DNA from: Methylobacterium sp. SyP6R | GTDB lineage: Bacteria > Pseudomonadota > Alphaproteobacteria > Rhizobiales > Beijerinckiaceae | Length of the DNA: 64,000 nt | Direction: 5' to 3' | NCBI RefSeq assembly: GCF_019216885.1 | Contig: NZ_JAAQRC020000001.1 | Location: 620,001 to 684,000, forward strand | In this document: positions 38,013-46,096 of the stretch, piece by piece | Layout of the letters: the number at the start of each line of letters is the position of its first letter | How positions within the stretch are numbered: position 1 is the first letter of the stretch | Position numbers and translations under genes: made by a program | Notes under the pieces: generated by a model | Told to the model about the DNA's origin: nothing | Database searches by the model: none | The model's input: only the letters and a program-made list of their open reading frames with translations

Positions 38013-38050
38013 GCGTCATCCCGGGGCCGCGAAAGCGGAGCCTGGGATGA
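38013..38050. repeat. Family A mini-palindrome, copy 5
   Basis: GCGTCATCCCGGGGCCGCG-like arms are inverted as GCCTGGGATGAC. It is compact, like copy 4, and one arm carries a C-to-T change that weakens the pairing. Confidence 0.7.
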
Positions 38051-38056
38051 CCCCGT

Positions 38057-38265
38057 GTGTCGGCAATCGTCGCGACACTTCGCTTCGTGCCGACCCGTGC
38101 GCTCAAGGCCGGCGACGGGTTCCGGGTGCCGGCGGCCGCGCCCCATGGCGAGGCGCCAAGAGCGGGGCGCAGCCGGTGCGCCTCGTCAGCACCTCCATAG
38201 CCGCGAAGGGCGAGCCGCTGGCGTCTCCGGCGCAAGGCGGCGACTGGCTGCCGCCCGGCGGGTAG
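38057..38265 (+). pseudogene. Possible small gene broken by a frameshift
   Basis: Two overlapping frames read as one coherent short protein of about 70 residues. The first frame, from GTG 38057, gives SAIVATLRFVPTRALKAGDG and then FRVPAAAPHGEA. The second frame continues with KSGAQPVRLVSTSIAAKGEP and ends GGDWLPPGG at the stop 38263-38265. A shift of one base backward near 38150 would join them. The first frame alone soon hits a stop. It may be a pseudogene, a sequencing error or chance; no family is recognised. Confidence 0.3.
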
Positions 38266-38304
38266 GGTAGGGGTACGGCGCTCCTCCCGCACATCGCTCG
38301 CCGC

Positions 38305-39315
38305 ATGCCGCTCAGCCCCCTCGTTGCCACCTCTTTGGCCATCCCCCTCGCCGCCGCCCTGTCGGCCGGGCTGATCGTCGCCTTGCGGCCGCTGCTCCAG
38401 CGCTACGCCCTCGCGCGGCCGAACGCCCGGTCGAGCCACCGCGTCCCGACCCCGCAGGGCGGCGGCATCGCGGTGGTGGCGGCCGCGCTCGTCGTGACGT
38501 TGGGGCTGGCCGGGATACCGGGCGCCGACGTCGCGGCTCTCGCCATCGGCACGGTCGTCCTGGCGCTGGTCGGGGCCGTCGACGACATCCGGCCGCTTCC
38601 GGTGAGGGTCCGCCTGCCGCTCCAGGGGGCTTGCGTGGTGCTGGTGCTCACCGCCGCCGGCGGGCAGCTGGTGCCCGGAATTCCGCTCTGGTGCGAGCGT
38701 GCCCTCGCGGTCCTGGCCGGCCTGTGGTTCGTCAACCTCACGAACTTCATGGACGGGCTCGACTGGATGACGGTGGCCGAGATGGTGCCGCTGCTCGCCG
38801 CCCTCCTGACCTTCGGCCTCGCGGACCGGCTGCCCGGGGACGCGGCCCTGGTGGCGGCGGCCCTGCTCGGCGGCATCCTCGGCTTCGCGCCGTTCAACCG
38901 GCCGGTCGCGAAACTCTTCCTCGGCGATGTCGGCTCGCTGCCGATCGGCCTCGTCGTCGCCTGGCTGCTCTATCGGCTCGCCGGGGAGGGAGGCTTCGCC
39001 GCCGCGATCCTGCTGCCGCTCTACTACCTCGCCGATGCTACCCTGACCCTCGGGCGCCGGGCGCTCGCCGGGGAGCCGGTCTGGCAGGCGCATCGCAGCC
39101 ATTTCTATCAGCGCGCCACGACCAACGGCCGCTCCGTGCCCTTCGTGGTCGGGGCGGTCTTCGGGCTCAACCTCGCCCTGGCCGGCCTCGCCGCCGCGAC
39201 GCTCGCCGCGCCGGGCTGGACGACGTCCCTCGCGGCGCTTGCGCTCGGCGCCGGGCTCGTCGCGGGGCTGCTCCGGCTCTTCTCCCTGCCCGCCGTGAGG
39301 AACGCCGCCGCATGA
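38305..39315 (+). CDS. WecA/MraY-type polyprenyl-phosphate sugar-1-phosphate transferase
   Basis: This 336-residue integral membrane protein has about ten helices. It shows the glycosyl transferase family 4 signatures: SSHRVPTPQGGGIAVV near the start, VGAVDDIRPLPVRVR, the cytosolic Asp-rich NLTNFMDGLDWMT loop, FLGDVGSLPIG and the late HRSHFYQRAT motif. It would load a sugar-1-phosphate, such as an N-acetylhexosamine, onto undecaprenyl phosphate to start a surface glycan. The ATG has no clear ribosome site. The next gene, an epimerase, overlaps its stop by four bases (ATGA). Confidence 0.9.
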   Translation: MPLSPLVATSLAIPLAAALSAGLIVALRPLLQRYALARPNARSSHRVPTPQGGGIAVVAAALVVTLGLAGIPGADVAALAIGTVVLALVGAVDDIRPLPVRVRLPLQGACVVLVLTAAGGQLVPGIPLWCERALAVLAGLWFVNLTNFMDGLDWMTVAEMVPLLAALLTFGLADRLPGDAALVAAALLGGILGFAPFNRPVAKLFLGDVGSLPIGLVVAWLLYRLAGEGGFAAAILLPLYYLADATLTLGRRALAGEPVWQAHRSHFYQRATTNGRSVPFVVGAVFGLNLALAGLAAATLAAPGWTTSLAALALGAGLVAGLLRLFSLPAVRNAAA

Positions 39316-40235
39316 CCGCACCCCTCGTCGCCCTCACCGGCTCGACCGGCTTCATCGGCCGCCATCTCCTGGCGGCCTTGAGCGCCCGGGGCTACCGGGT
39401 GCGGGTGCTGCTGCGCCGGCCGGTGGAACTGCCGCCGGGCATCAGCGGCGCGGTGGTCGGCGATCTCGCCCGGCCGCAGAACATGGCGGCGGCGCTTACC
39501 GGCGCCGATGCGGTGGTGCATTCGGCCGGTCTCGCCCACGCGATGTCGGGGGCGCCCGAGGACGATTACCGGACCTTCAACACCGAGGCGACGCGGGGCC
39601 TCGCCCAGGCGGCGTCCCGCGCCCGGGTGCGCCGCTTCGTGTTCCTGTCCTCGATCCGGGCCCAGTCGGGGCCCTCCGCCTCACGTCTCCTCACCGAGGC
39701 CGATGCCCCGGCGCCGACCGATCCTTACGGCCGCTCCAAGCTCGCCGCCGAGGAGGCGCTGGCCGAAATCGATATCGACCACGTCTCGCTGCGGCCGGTG
39801 CTGGTCTACGGGCCGGGCCAGAAGGGCAACATGGCGGCGCTGATGCGGCTCGCCCGGGCGCCGTACCCGCTTCCCCTCGGGGGCCTGTCCGGACGGCGCT
39901 CCCTGGTTTCGGTCGAAACCTTGAGCGACGCCGTCGATGCGGTGTTGCGCGCCCCCGGCCCCTTGCGCCGGCCGCTGATCGTCGCCGAGGCCGAGCCGTT
40001 GCGCGTGCCGGAGATGATCGCGTCCTTGCGCGCCGGCCTCGACCGCCGGCCGGGCCTCGTGCCGGTGCCGCAGGCGCTCCTCGACGCCGCCCTGGCGCTG
40101 ACGGGGCGCAGCGCGCTGCGCGAGCGCCTGGCCGGTTCCCTGGTCGCCCGCGCGGCCGGCCTGGAGGCCCTGGGCTGGACGGCGCCGGTCGAGACCCGCA
40201 GCGGCCTCGCTTCCCTGGCTCGGGCCGGCGGCTGA
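39312..40235 (+). CDS. NAD-dependent epimerase/dehydratase family protein
   Basis: This 307-residue extended SDR protein has GSTGFIGRHLLAAL for NAD binding, the SSIRAQSG strand and the YGRSKLAAEEAL active-site Tyr/Lys. C-terminal substrate residues include LRPVLVYGPGQKGNM. It probably converts an NDP-sugar used by the neighbouring WecA-type enzyme (C4 epimerase or dehydratase). Its ATG overlaps the upstream stop, so the two are translationally coupled. The substrate cannot be fixed from sequence. Confidence 0.9.
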   Translation: MTAPLVALTGSTGFIGRHLLAALSARGYRVRVLLRRPVELPPGISGAVVGDLARPQNMAAALTGADAVVHSAGLAHAMSGAPEDDYRTFNTEATRGLAQAASRARVRRFVFLSSIRAQSGPSASRLLTEADAPAPTDPYGRSKLAAEEALAEIDIDHVSLRPVLVYGPGQKGNMAALMRLARAPYPLPLGGLSGRRSLVSVETLSDAVDAVLRAPGPLRRPLIVAEAEPLRVPEMIASLRAGLDRRPGLVPVPQALLDAALALTGRSALRERLAGSLVARAAGLEALGWTAPVETRSGLASLARAGG

Positions 40236-40320
40236 GCGGCCGACAAAGGGCCGGATGCGGCATGGCGGCCGATGTAGCCGCCATGCGAGAGCCTCGGCGC
40301 GGTCCGCGCCGGAGCCGGGA

Positions 40321-41004
40321 TCAATCCTCCGCGTCGTCCTCGTCGGGCTGGCGGATGCCGTAGCGGTTCTCGAGGTTGACGGTGGTGCGCGGCGCCCGCT
40401 CGCCGGGACCCAGATCACGCGGGCCCATCTCGCGCGGCCCGTCCGGCCCGAGGGAGCGCGGCGCACGGACGGGGCGGTCGCCCTGGTCGCGGCCGATGCG
40501 CGGGATCAGCTGCACGATGTCGACGAAGTCGTCGGCCTGGCGGCGCAGCTCGTCGGCGACCATCGGCGGCTGGGTCTGCACCGTCGAGACCACGGTCACC
40601 CGCACGCCGCGGCGCTGCAAGGCCGCCACCAGCGGCTTGAAATCGCCGTCGCCGGAGAACAGCACCATGTGGTCGATATAGGGGCTGAGTTCCATGGCAT
40701 CGATCGTCAGCTCGATGTCCATGTTGCCCTTGATCTTGCGCCGGCCGGTCGAATCGGTGAATTCCTTCACCGGCTTGGTGACGACGCGGTAGCCGTTGTA
40801 ATCGAGCCAGTCGATCAGCGGCCGGATCGAGGAATATTCCTGATCCTCGATCAAGGCGGTGTAGTAGAAGGCGCGGACCAGATTCTCGCGTGCCCGGAAA
40901 TCGGCCAGGAGCTTGCGGTAATCGATGTCGAAGCCGAGGGCCTTGGTGGTAGCGTAGATGTTGGCGCCGTCGATGAACAGGGCGCTGCGTGGGGGATTGG
41001 GCAT
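40321..41004 (-). CDS. NYN domain protein (LabA/DUF88 family)
   Basis: This 227-residue protein has a PIN-like NYN nuclease domain (about residues 8-170) with the expected acidic residues in ALFIDGANIYATTKALG, GNMDIELTIDAMEL and VLFSGDGDFKPLV. It probably acts on RNA; the biological role in alphaproteobacteria is unclear. The C-terminal about 45 residues are Arg/Gly/Pro-rich (PREMGPRDLGPGERAPR) and likely disordered, perhaps RNA-binding. The start at 41004 fits the family; an ATG at 41127 would add a non-conserved hydrophobic stretch. Confidence 0.88.
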   Translation of the reverse strand: MPNPPRSALFIDGANIYATTKALGFDIDYRKLLADFRARENLVRAFYYTALIEDQEYSSIRPLIDWLDYNGYRVVTKPVKEFTDSTGRRKIKGNMDIELTIDAMELSPYIDHMVLFSGDGDFKPLVAALQRRGVRVTVVSTVQTQPPMVADELRRQADDFVDIVQLIPRIGRDQGDRPVRAPRSLGPDGPREMGPRDLGPGERAPRTTVNLENRYGIRQPDEDDAED

Positions 41005-41357
41005 CCTATATCCTTGAAGGTGCGGCACGGCCGCACGAAAAGAATCACTTGCGAGAAAAGCCGCTACGAAGAATGCAACTGCCCCTTGAGTATCCAGCTT
41101 GGGGCAATCAGTGCGGGTGCCGCACACCGCATAGCGGCCGCAATAAGCACAGCTAAGGATGCGCCGCAGTGCCTGTCAAGCGGCGATGCCGTGGCGTGCG
41201 CGGCGATCTGGATCCGGTCGAGCATCGGGTGCGAGCCGTCTTCGGCGAGTGCGGTGCTCCTTTGATGTGCCCGAAGAGGCAGGTCGAAACCGGTTGACCC
41301 TATGGGGCGAGGGGCGTAGGGTCCGCGCCACTCTCTAAAGGGCAGGCTTTCCACAGC
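41005..41357. other. Gene-free region before the ilvB leader
   Basis: No ORF with coding character is visible. The region should hold the promoters for the leftward NYN gene and the rightward ilvBN transcript with its attenuator. Confidence 0.5.
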
Positions 41358-41408
41358 ATGCGTACGGTCCTTATTGTAGCGGAGGCGCCACCGAAGGGGC
41401 GGGCTTGA
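41358..41408 (+). CDS. ilvB leader peptide
   Basis: This 16-codon ORF encodes MRTVLIVAEAPPKGRA. The run Val-Leu-Ile-Val at codons 4-7 is just what a branched-chain amino acid attenuator needs. It uses CTT, ATT and GTA, which are rare codons in this GC-rich DNA, so ribosome stalling would be sensitive to charged tRNA levels. A site with AGG lies 11 bases upstream. A UUCG terminator follows about 30 bases after the stop, and ilvB lies beyond. It was recognised from sequence and position, not from a database. Confidence 0.72.
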   Translation: MRTVLIVAEAPPKGRA

Positions 41409-41438
41409 GAAGCCCGGCATCCCATGGGTGGCGCATGC

Positions 41439-41461
41439 AGGGTCCTTCGGGGCCCTTTTTT
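41439..41461 (+). terminator. ilvB attenuator terminator
   Basis: A 7-bp stem (41439-41445 with 41450-41456) closes on a TTCG loop and is followed by six T. A competing pairing of 41356-41362 with 41432-41438 (GCATGCG/CGCATGC), and a hairpin inside the leader (CGGGCTT-GAG-AAGCCCG), could form the alternative structures of an attenuator. Confidence 0.75.
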
Positions 41462-41516
41462 GTTGCGTAAAACGGACCCGAGAGCGCGGACGAGACCCAA
41501 GGAACGGAGCGCGGCG

Positions 41517-43295
41517 ATGAGTGCGGGCGAGGTCATGACGGGCGCCGAGATGGTGATCCGGGCGTTTCAGGATCAGGGAGTCGACACCCTGTTCGGCTAT
41601 CCGGGCGGCGCGGTGCTGCCGATCTACGACGCGCTCTTCCACCAGGAGTCGGTGAAGCACATCCTGGTCCGGCACGAGCAGGGCGCGGTGCACGCGGCGG
41701 AGGGCTATGCCCGCTCGTCGGGCAAGGTCGGCTGCGTCCTCGTCACTTCGGGGCCGGGTGCCACCAACATCGTGACCGGCCTCACCGACGCGCTGCTCGA
41801 TTCGATCCCGCTCGTCTGCATCACCGGCCAGGTGCCGACGCACCTGATCGGCTCCGACGCGTTCCAGGAATGCGACACGGTCGGCATCACCCGCAGCTGC
41901 ACCAAGCACAATTACCTGGTCAAATCGATCGAGGACCTGCCGCGGATCCTGCACGAGGCGTTCTACGTCGCCTCGCACGGCCGGCCCGGCCCGGTGGTGA
42001 TCGACCTGCCGAAGGACATCCAGTTCGCCAGCGGCGTCTACCGCCGTCCGGTCGACAACAGCCACAAGACCTACAACCCGCAGACGCAGGGCGACCCGGA
42101 GAAGATCCGCGCCGCGGTGGCGCTGATGGCGGGCGCGCGTCGCCCGGTCTTCTATACCGGCGGCGGCGTCATCAATGCCGGGCCGGAGGCCTCGGCGCTG
42201 CTGCGCGAGCTCGCCCGCGCCACCGGCTTCCCGGTCACCTCGACGCTGATGGGCTTAGGCGCCTTCCCCGGCTCGGACCCGCAGTTCCTCGGCATGCTCG
42301 GCATGCACGGGACCTACGAGGCCAACCTGGCGATGCACGAATGCGACGTCATGGTCTGCATCGGCGCGCGCTTCGACGACCGCATCACCGGCCGGCTCGA
42401 CGCGTTCTCGCCCTTCTCCAAGAAGATCCACGTCGACATCGACGCCTCCTCGATCAACAAGACGGTCAAGGCCGATATCGGCATCGTCGGCGATTGCGGC
42501 TCGGTGCTCGCCGACATGCTGCGCGAGTGGCGTACCCTGACGCCGGAGCCCGACAAGGGCCGCCTGACCGAGTGGCTGTCGAAGATCCGCGGCTGGAAGG
42601 CGCGCGAATGCCTCGGCTACTGGCCGTCGGGCACCACCATCAAGCCGCAATACGCCGTCCAGCGCCTCTACGAGGCGACCAAGGATCGCGAGACCTACGT
42701 CACCACGGAGGTCGGCCAGCACCAGATGTGGGCGGCCCAGTACTACAAGTTCGACGAGCCGAACCGCTGGATGACCTCGGGGGGCTTGGGCACCATGGGC
42801 TACGGCCTGCCGGCGGCGATCGGCGCCCAGTTGGCGCATCGCGGCGCGCTCGTCATCGACATCGCCGGCGAAGCCTCGATCCAGATGAACATCCAGGAGA
42901 TGTCGACCGCCGTGCAGTATCGCCTGCCGGTCAAGATCTTCATCCTGAACAACGAGTACATGGGCATGGTGCGCCAGTGGCAGCAGCTGCTGCACGGCTC
43001 GCGCTATTCCGAGAGCTATTCGGAGAGCCTGCCCGACTTCGTCAAGCTCGCCGAGGCCTACGGCGCCAAGGGCATCCGCTGCTCCGATCCCGGCAGCCTC
43101 GATGCGGCGATCGCCGAGATGCTCGACTATGACGGCCCGGTCATCTTCGACTGCATCGTCGACAAGACCGAGAACTGCTTCCCGATGATCCCGTCGGGCA
43201 AGGCACATAACGAGATGCTGCTCTCGGACTACCTCGGCGAGACCGGGGCGGACCTGGGCGACGTGATCTCCGACGAAGGCAAGATGCTGGTCTGA
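41517..43295 (+). CDS. ilvB: Acetolactate synthase large subunit
   Basis: This 592-residue ThDP enzyme makes acetolactate or acetohydroxybutyrate, the first common step to valine, leucine and isoleucine. It shows [20 protein letters not shown], the ThDP glutamate in [17 protein letters not shown], and a long [15 protein letters not shown] segment. The metal-binding motif reads AGEASIQMN...NN with Glu in place of the usual Asp. The ATG has AAGGA upstream. It is followed by ilvN and preceded by a leader-peptide attenuator, so transcription is probably tied to branched-chain amino acid supply. Confidence 0.96.
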   Translation: MSAGEVMTGAEMVIRAFQDQGVDTLFGYPGGAVLPIYDALFHQESVKHILVRHEQGAVHAAEGYARSSGKVGCVLVTSGPGATNIVTGLTDALLDSIPLVCITGQVPTHLIGSDAFQECDTVGITRSCTKHNYLVKSIEDLPRILHEAFYVASHGRPGPVVIDLPKDIQFASGVYRRPVDNSHKTYNPQTQGDPEKIRAAVALMAGARRPVFYTGGGVINAGPEASALLRELARATGFPVTSTLMGLGAFPGSDPQFLGMLGMHGTYEANLAMHECDVMVCIGARFDDRITGRLDAFSPFSKKIHVDIDASSINKTVKADIGIVGDCGSVLADMLREWRTLTPEPDKGRLTEWLSKIRGWKARECLGYWPSGTTIKPQYAVQRLYEATKDRETYVTTEVGQHQMWAAQYYKFDEPNRWMTSGGLGTMGYGLPAAIGAQLAHRGALVIDIAGEASIQMNIQEMSTAVQYRLPVKIFILNNEYMGMVRQWQQLLHGSRYSESYSESLPDFVKLAEAYGAKGIRCSDPGSLDAAIAEMLDYDGPVIFDCIVDKTENCFPMIPSGKAHNEMLLSDYLGETGADLGDVISDEGKMLV

Positions 43296-43314
43296 GCGGG
43301 CAAGGGTTAGGACG

Positions 43315-43857
43315 ATGAACGCCATGAACACCCATTATCCCGATCCGGTCCGCGTCGAGCCGGTGAACCGCCACACGCTGGCGGTCATCGTCGACAACGA
43401 GCCCGGCGTGCTCGCCCGCATCGCCGGCCTGTTCTCCGGCCGCGGCTACAACATCGAGAGCCTGACGGTGTCGGAGACCGAAGAGGCCCGGCACATCTCC
43501 CGCATCACCATCGTGACCGCGGGCACCAACGCGGTGATCGAGCAGATCAAGGCGCAGCTCGACCGGCTGGTGCCGGTGCACCGGGTGGTCGATCTCACGC
43601 TTCAGGGCGAGTCGCTCGAGCGCGAGCTGGCTCTCGTGAAGGTGGCCGGCAAGGGCGAGCACCGGGTCGAGGCGATGCGGCTCGCCGCCGCCTTCGGTGC
43701 CCGCACTCTCGACGCGACGCTCGCCTCGTTCGTGTTCGAGCTGACCGGCACGACCGACGAGATCGACCGGTTCGTCAAGCTGATGGCGTCGGTGGGCTTG
43801 GTCGAGGTGTCGCGCACCGGCGTCGCCGCGATGGGGCGCGGTGCGGAGGCGATGTAG
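43315..43857 (+). CDS. ilvN: Acetolactate synthase small (regulatory) subunit
   Basis: This 180-residue regulatory subunit has an N-terminal ACT domain (HTLAVIVDNEPGVLARIAGL, FSGRGYNIESLTVSETE) that binds valine for feedback control. A second ALS_ss C-terminal domain includes RELALVKV and RTLDATLASFVFELTGT. The length is that of the IlvH type (about 160-180 residues). It lies 19 bp after ilvB and forms one operon with it. The stop is 7 bp from a convergent small membrane protein gene. Confidence 0.95.
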   Translation: MNAMNTHYPDPVRVEPVNRHTLAVIVDNEPGVLARIAGLFSGRGYNIESLTVSETEEARHISRITIVTAGTNAVIEQIKAQLDRLVPVHRVVDLTLQGESLERELALVKVAGKGEHRVEAMRLAAAFGARTLDATLASFVFELTGTTDEIDRFVKLMASVGLVEVSRTGVAAMGRGAEAM

Positions 43858-43864
43858 CGCTCGG

Positions 43865-44008
43865 CTACTCGGCGGGCGGGGTGCCGGTGCGCCCCGCCTG
43901 GCCGTACTTCCGCTCGAAGCGGTAGACGGCATACCAGGCGCCCGCGATGCTCGTCACCGAGATGAACAGGGCGAAGCCCAGCATCAAGAGGGTGGCGTCC
44001 CAGGGCAT
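43865..44008 (-). CDS. 47-residue small membrane protein
   Basis: This short protein has one membrane helix (ATLLMLGFALFISVTSIAGA) and a polar C-terminus (YRFERKYGQAGRTG). The ATG at 44008 has a perfect GGGAGGAG site, formed by the last codons of the upstream gene. The two genes are thus nearly overlapping, with 2 bp between the stop and this ATG. No family is recognised. It is probably a partner of the upstream two-helix protein. Confidence 0.68.
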   Translation of the reverse strand: MPWDATLLMLGFALFISVTSIAGAWYAVYRFERKYGQAGRTGTPPAE

Positions 44009-44010
44009 CG

Positions 44011-44271
44011 TCACTCCTCCCGGCGCAGAAATCGGATCACGACGTGACCGACGCAATGTAAGGCGAGGGAGGTCGCGATCCAAGAGAGGTGCGATCGACC
44101 CAAGGCAACATTCGGGCTGCTGACCATCGGTACGATGATGGCCGCGCCGGCGACGGCGATGGCCATGGCGTTCACGTAGGCAGCAGACAGCTTCAGGTGC
44201 TCGTTCAGGCGCTTCGCCACGTGCTTGCGACGTGCGGCAATTTCTCCCCCATTGGGCGCTGCCTTGGTCAC
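44011..44271 (-). CDS. Hypothetical two-helix membrane protein
   Basis: This 86-residue protein has a basic cytosolic start (TKAAPNGGEIAARRKHVAKR) and two membrane helices (AAYVNAMAIAVAGAAIIVPM and SWIATSLALHCVGHVVIRFL). The start codon is GTG. It is translationally linked to the 47-residue membrane protein downstream. No domain is recognised. The dps gene upstream is separated by a terminator, so this pair has its own promoter. Confidence 0.65.
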   Translation of the reverse strand: MTKAAPNGGEIAARRKHVAKRLNEHLKLSAAYVNAMAIAVAGAAIIVPMVSSPNVALGRSHLSWIATSLALHCVGHVVIRFLRREE

Positions 44272-44350
44272 GCGGGCTGCCTCACTGCTTCATGACCCAA
44301 CGTAACCGATCCATCTTCCGCGGTCGATATCCATCTCGACATACAAAAAT

Positions 44351-44373
44351 GCCTCCCCGATGGACGGGGAGGC
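44351..44373 (-). terminator. dps terminator
   Basis: A perfect 9-bp stem (44351-44359 with 44365-44373) and a 5-base loop are followed on the minus strand by ATTTTTGTATG. It is a classic intrinsic terminator for the leftward dps gene. Confidence 0.8.
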
Positions 44374-44466
44374 GAACCGTGCTTTCATTCTTCAGTATGA
44401 GCGGACGGGCGAGGGAGTTCGAAGCCGGGGCTGGCTCAAGCGCCGGCCCCGAGAACGCTCCTCGCC

Positions 44467-45021
44467 TCAGCGCGCGCCCTTGCCGTCCCCGTCGCGCATC
44501 GCGCCGGTCGGCTCCTGGACGTGGGCCTCCAGGAACCAGAGCTGCTTGTCGACCGCGCGGGAGACCTCGGTGAACAGGTCGGCGGTGCCGGCGTCACCCG
44601 CTTCGTCGGTCTGGTCGATGTTCTCGCGCACGGCGTTGGCGTAGGCCGCGTAGCGGTCGATCAGGGCCGAGAGGTGGTCGGCGATGGCGTAGACATCGGT
44701 CGGGTAGGGAGAGAGCTTCGAGGAGGCGGCGACCACCGTGGCGGTGCCGAGCGCCGTGGCGCCGAGCTGCACGGCCCGCTCCGCGACCTTGTCGTTGAGG
44801 TCGTCGATCTCGGTGCGGAACCCGTCGAGCATCTCGTGGATGCCGATGAATTGCGGGCCCTTCAGGTTCCAGTGCGCCTGCTTGATGTTCAGCGCCAGGT
44901 CGATGCCGTCGGCGAGGCGCGCGTTCAGGGCCTCGATCGAGACGCGCTTGGCGTTCGAGTCGGTGTCGTTGCGGGTGCGGTGCTGGCGCGGCTCGCCGGC
45001 CTTGCCCTTGGAATCCGCCAT
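44467..45021 (-). CDS. dps: Dps family DNA-protection ferritin
   Basis: Dps forms 12-mers that bind DNA, oxidise Fe(II) with hydrogen peroxide and protect the cell in starvation. The 184-residue protein has a Lys/Arg-rich N-terminal tail (MADSKGKAGEPRQHRTR), the likely DNA-binding part. The ferroxidase residues appear in LNIKQAHWNLKGPQFIGIHE and MLDGFRTEIDDLND, and the second half carries AAYANAVRENIDQTDE. The ATG at 45021 fits; an ATG ten codons upstream is possible. A strong terminator follows. Confidence 0.94.
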   Translation of the reverse strand: MADSKGKAGEPRQHRTRNDTDSNAKRVSIEALNARLADGIDLALNIKQAHWNLKGPQFIGIHEMLDGFRTEIDDLNDKVAERAVQLGATALGTATVVAASSKLSPYPTDVYAIADHLSALIDRYAAYANAVRENIDQTDEAGDAGTADLFTEVSRAVDKQLWFLEAHVQEPTGAMRDGDGKGAR

Positions 45022-45217
45022 GTCGATTACTCCGTCGATTTCCCGCAACAACGAGGCCGAGGGGCGGCCGTTCCGATGCTGCGGTGGGGTTTCGTGAGCC
45101 GTCCCGCGCTTTTCGCCGGGGCGGTTGGACGATCCCGGACCGGGGCCGTCCGATGATGAAGGAACTAGGGCTGGGTACTGAGGCAGACACCCCGCCGGGC
45201 GAAACCCTGACCCTCCG

Positions 45218-46096
45218 TCAGAGCATCGGCTGGCCGCCGGTGACCGGCACGAGCGCGCCGGTCATGTAGCTGCCCTCCCGCGAGGCCAGCAGCACATAGG
45301 CCGGGGCCAGTTCCGCCGGCTGGCCGGCCCGACCCAGAGGCGTGTCGGCGCCGAGCTGCTCGATCTGCTCCGGCTTCTTCACGATCGGCTGGATCGGCGT
45401 CCAGACCGGGCCGGGAGCGACGCAATTGACCCGGATGCCCTTCGGGGCGAGCAGGTTCGACAGCCCGACCGTCAGGGTGCTGATCGCCCCCTTGGTGGCG
45501 GCGTAGACCAGCATGCTCGCATCGGCGACCTTGGCCTGCTGGCTCGTCGAGTTCACGATCGCCGAGCCCGGCCGCATGTGCTTCACGGCCTCCTGCGCCA
45601 GGTAGATCATCGCGAAGACGTTGGCGCGGAACGAACCCTCGACGTCGTGGGCGGTGACGTCGTCGAGGCCCTCGTTCACCACCTGGGCGGCGGCGTTGTT
45701 GACCAGGATGTCGATCCGGCCAAACGCGGCGGCGGTCTTTGCGACGATCGCCCGGCAATGCGCCTCGTCGCGCAGGTCGCCCGGCAGCAGCAGGCAGCGC
45801 CGGCCGGCCTTCTCGACCCAGGCCTTCGTGCCTTGCGCGTCCTCCTCCTCCGAGTCGAGGTAGGAGATCGCCACGTCGGCGCCCTCGCGGGCATAGGCGA
45901 TGGCGACCGCCCGGCCGATGCCGGAATCGCCCCCGGTGATCAGCGCGATCCGGTCGGTGAGCAGGCCCTTGCCGACGTAAGACTCCTCGCCGTGGTCCGG
46001 GGCCGGGTCCATCGGCCCGGTGAGGCCGGGGCGCGGCTGCTGCTGCGCGCCGGGGAAGGGCGGCCGGGGATGGCCCGTGCGGGGATCGTCGCTCAT
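45218..46096 (-). CDS. SDR family oxidoreductase (YghA-like)
   Basis: This 292-residue short-chain dehydrogenase has an unusual Pro/Gly/Gln-rich N-terminal extension (GHPRPPFPGAQQQPRPGLTG) before the Rossmann motif TGGDSGIGRAVAIAYAREGA. The catalytic Tyr/Lys lie in MLVYAATKGAISTL, and APGPVWTPIQP marks the subgroup. This form is frequent in general-stress gene sets. Its ATG overlaps the stop of the upstream GMC gene by four bases, so it belongs to a three-gene overlapping operon. The substrate is unknown. Confidence 0.9.
   Translation of the reverse strand: MSDDPRTGHPRPPFPGAQQQPRPGLTGPMDPAPDHGEESYVGKGLLTDRIALITGGDSGIGRAVAIAYAREGADVAISYLDSEEEDAQGTKAWVEKAGRRCLLLPGDLRDEAHCRAIVAKTAAAFGRIDILVNNAAAQVVNEGLDDVTAHDVEGSFRANVFAMIYLAQEAVKHMRPGSAIVNSTSQQAKVADASMLVYAATKGAISTLTVGLSNLLAPKGIRVNCVAPGPVWTPIQPIVKKPEQIEQLGADTPLGRAGQPAELAPAYVLLASREGSYMTGALVPVTGGQPML

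Noticed and set aside
35810..38146. 778-residue minus-strand ORF opposite ecm
   Set aside because: It is a mirror of the strongly conserved ecm reading frame, and its sequence has no domain.
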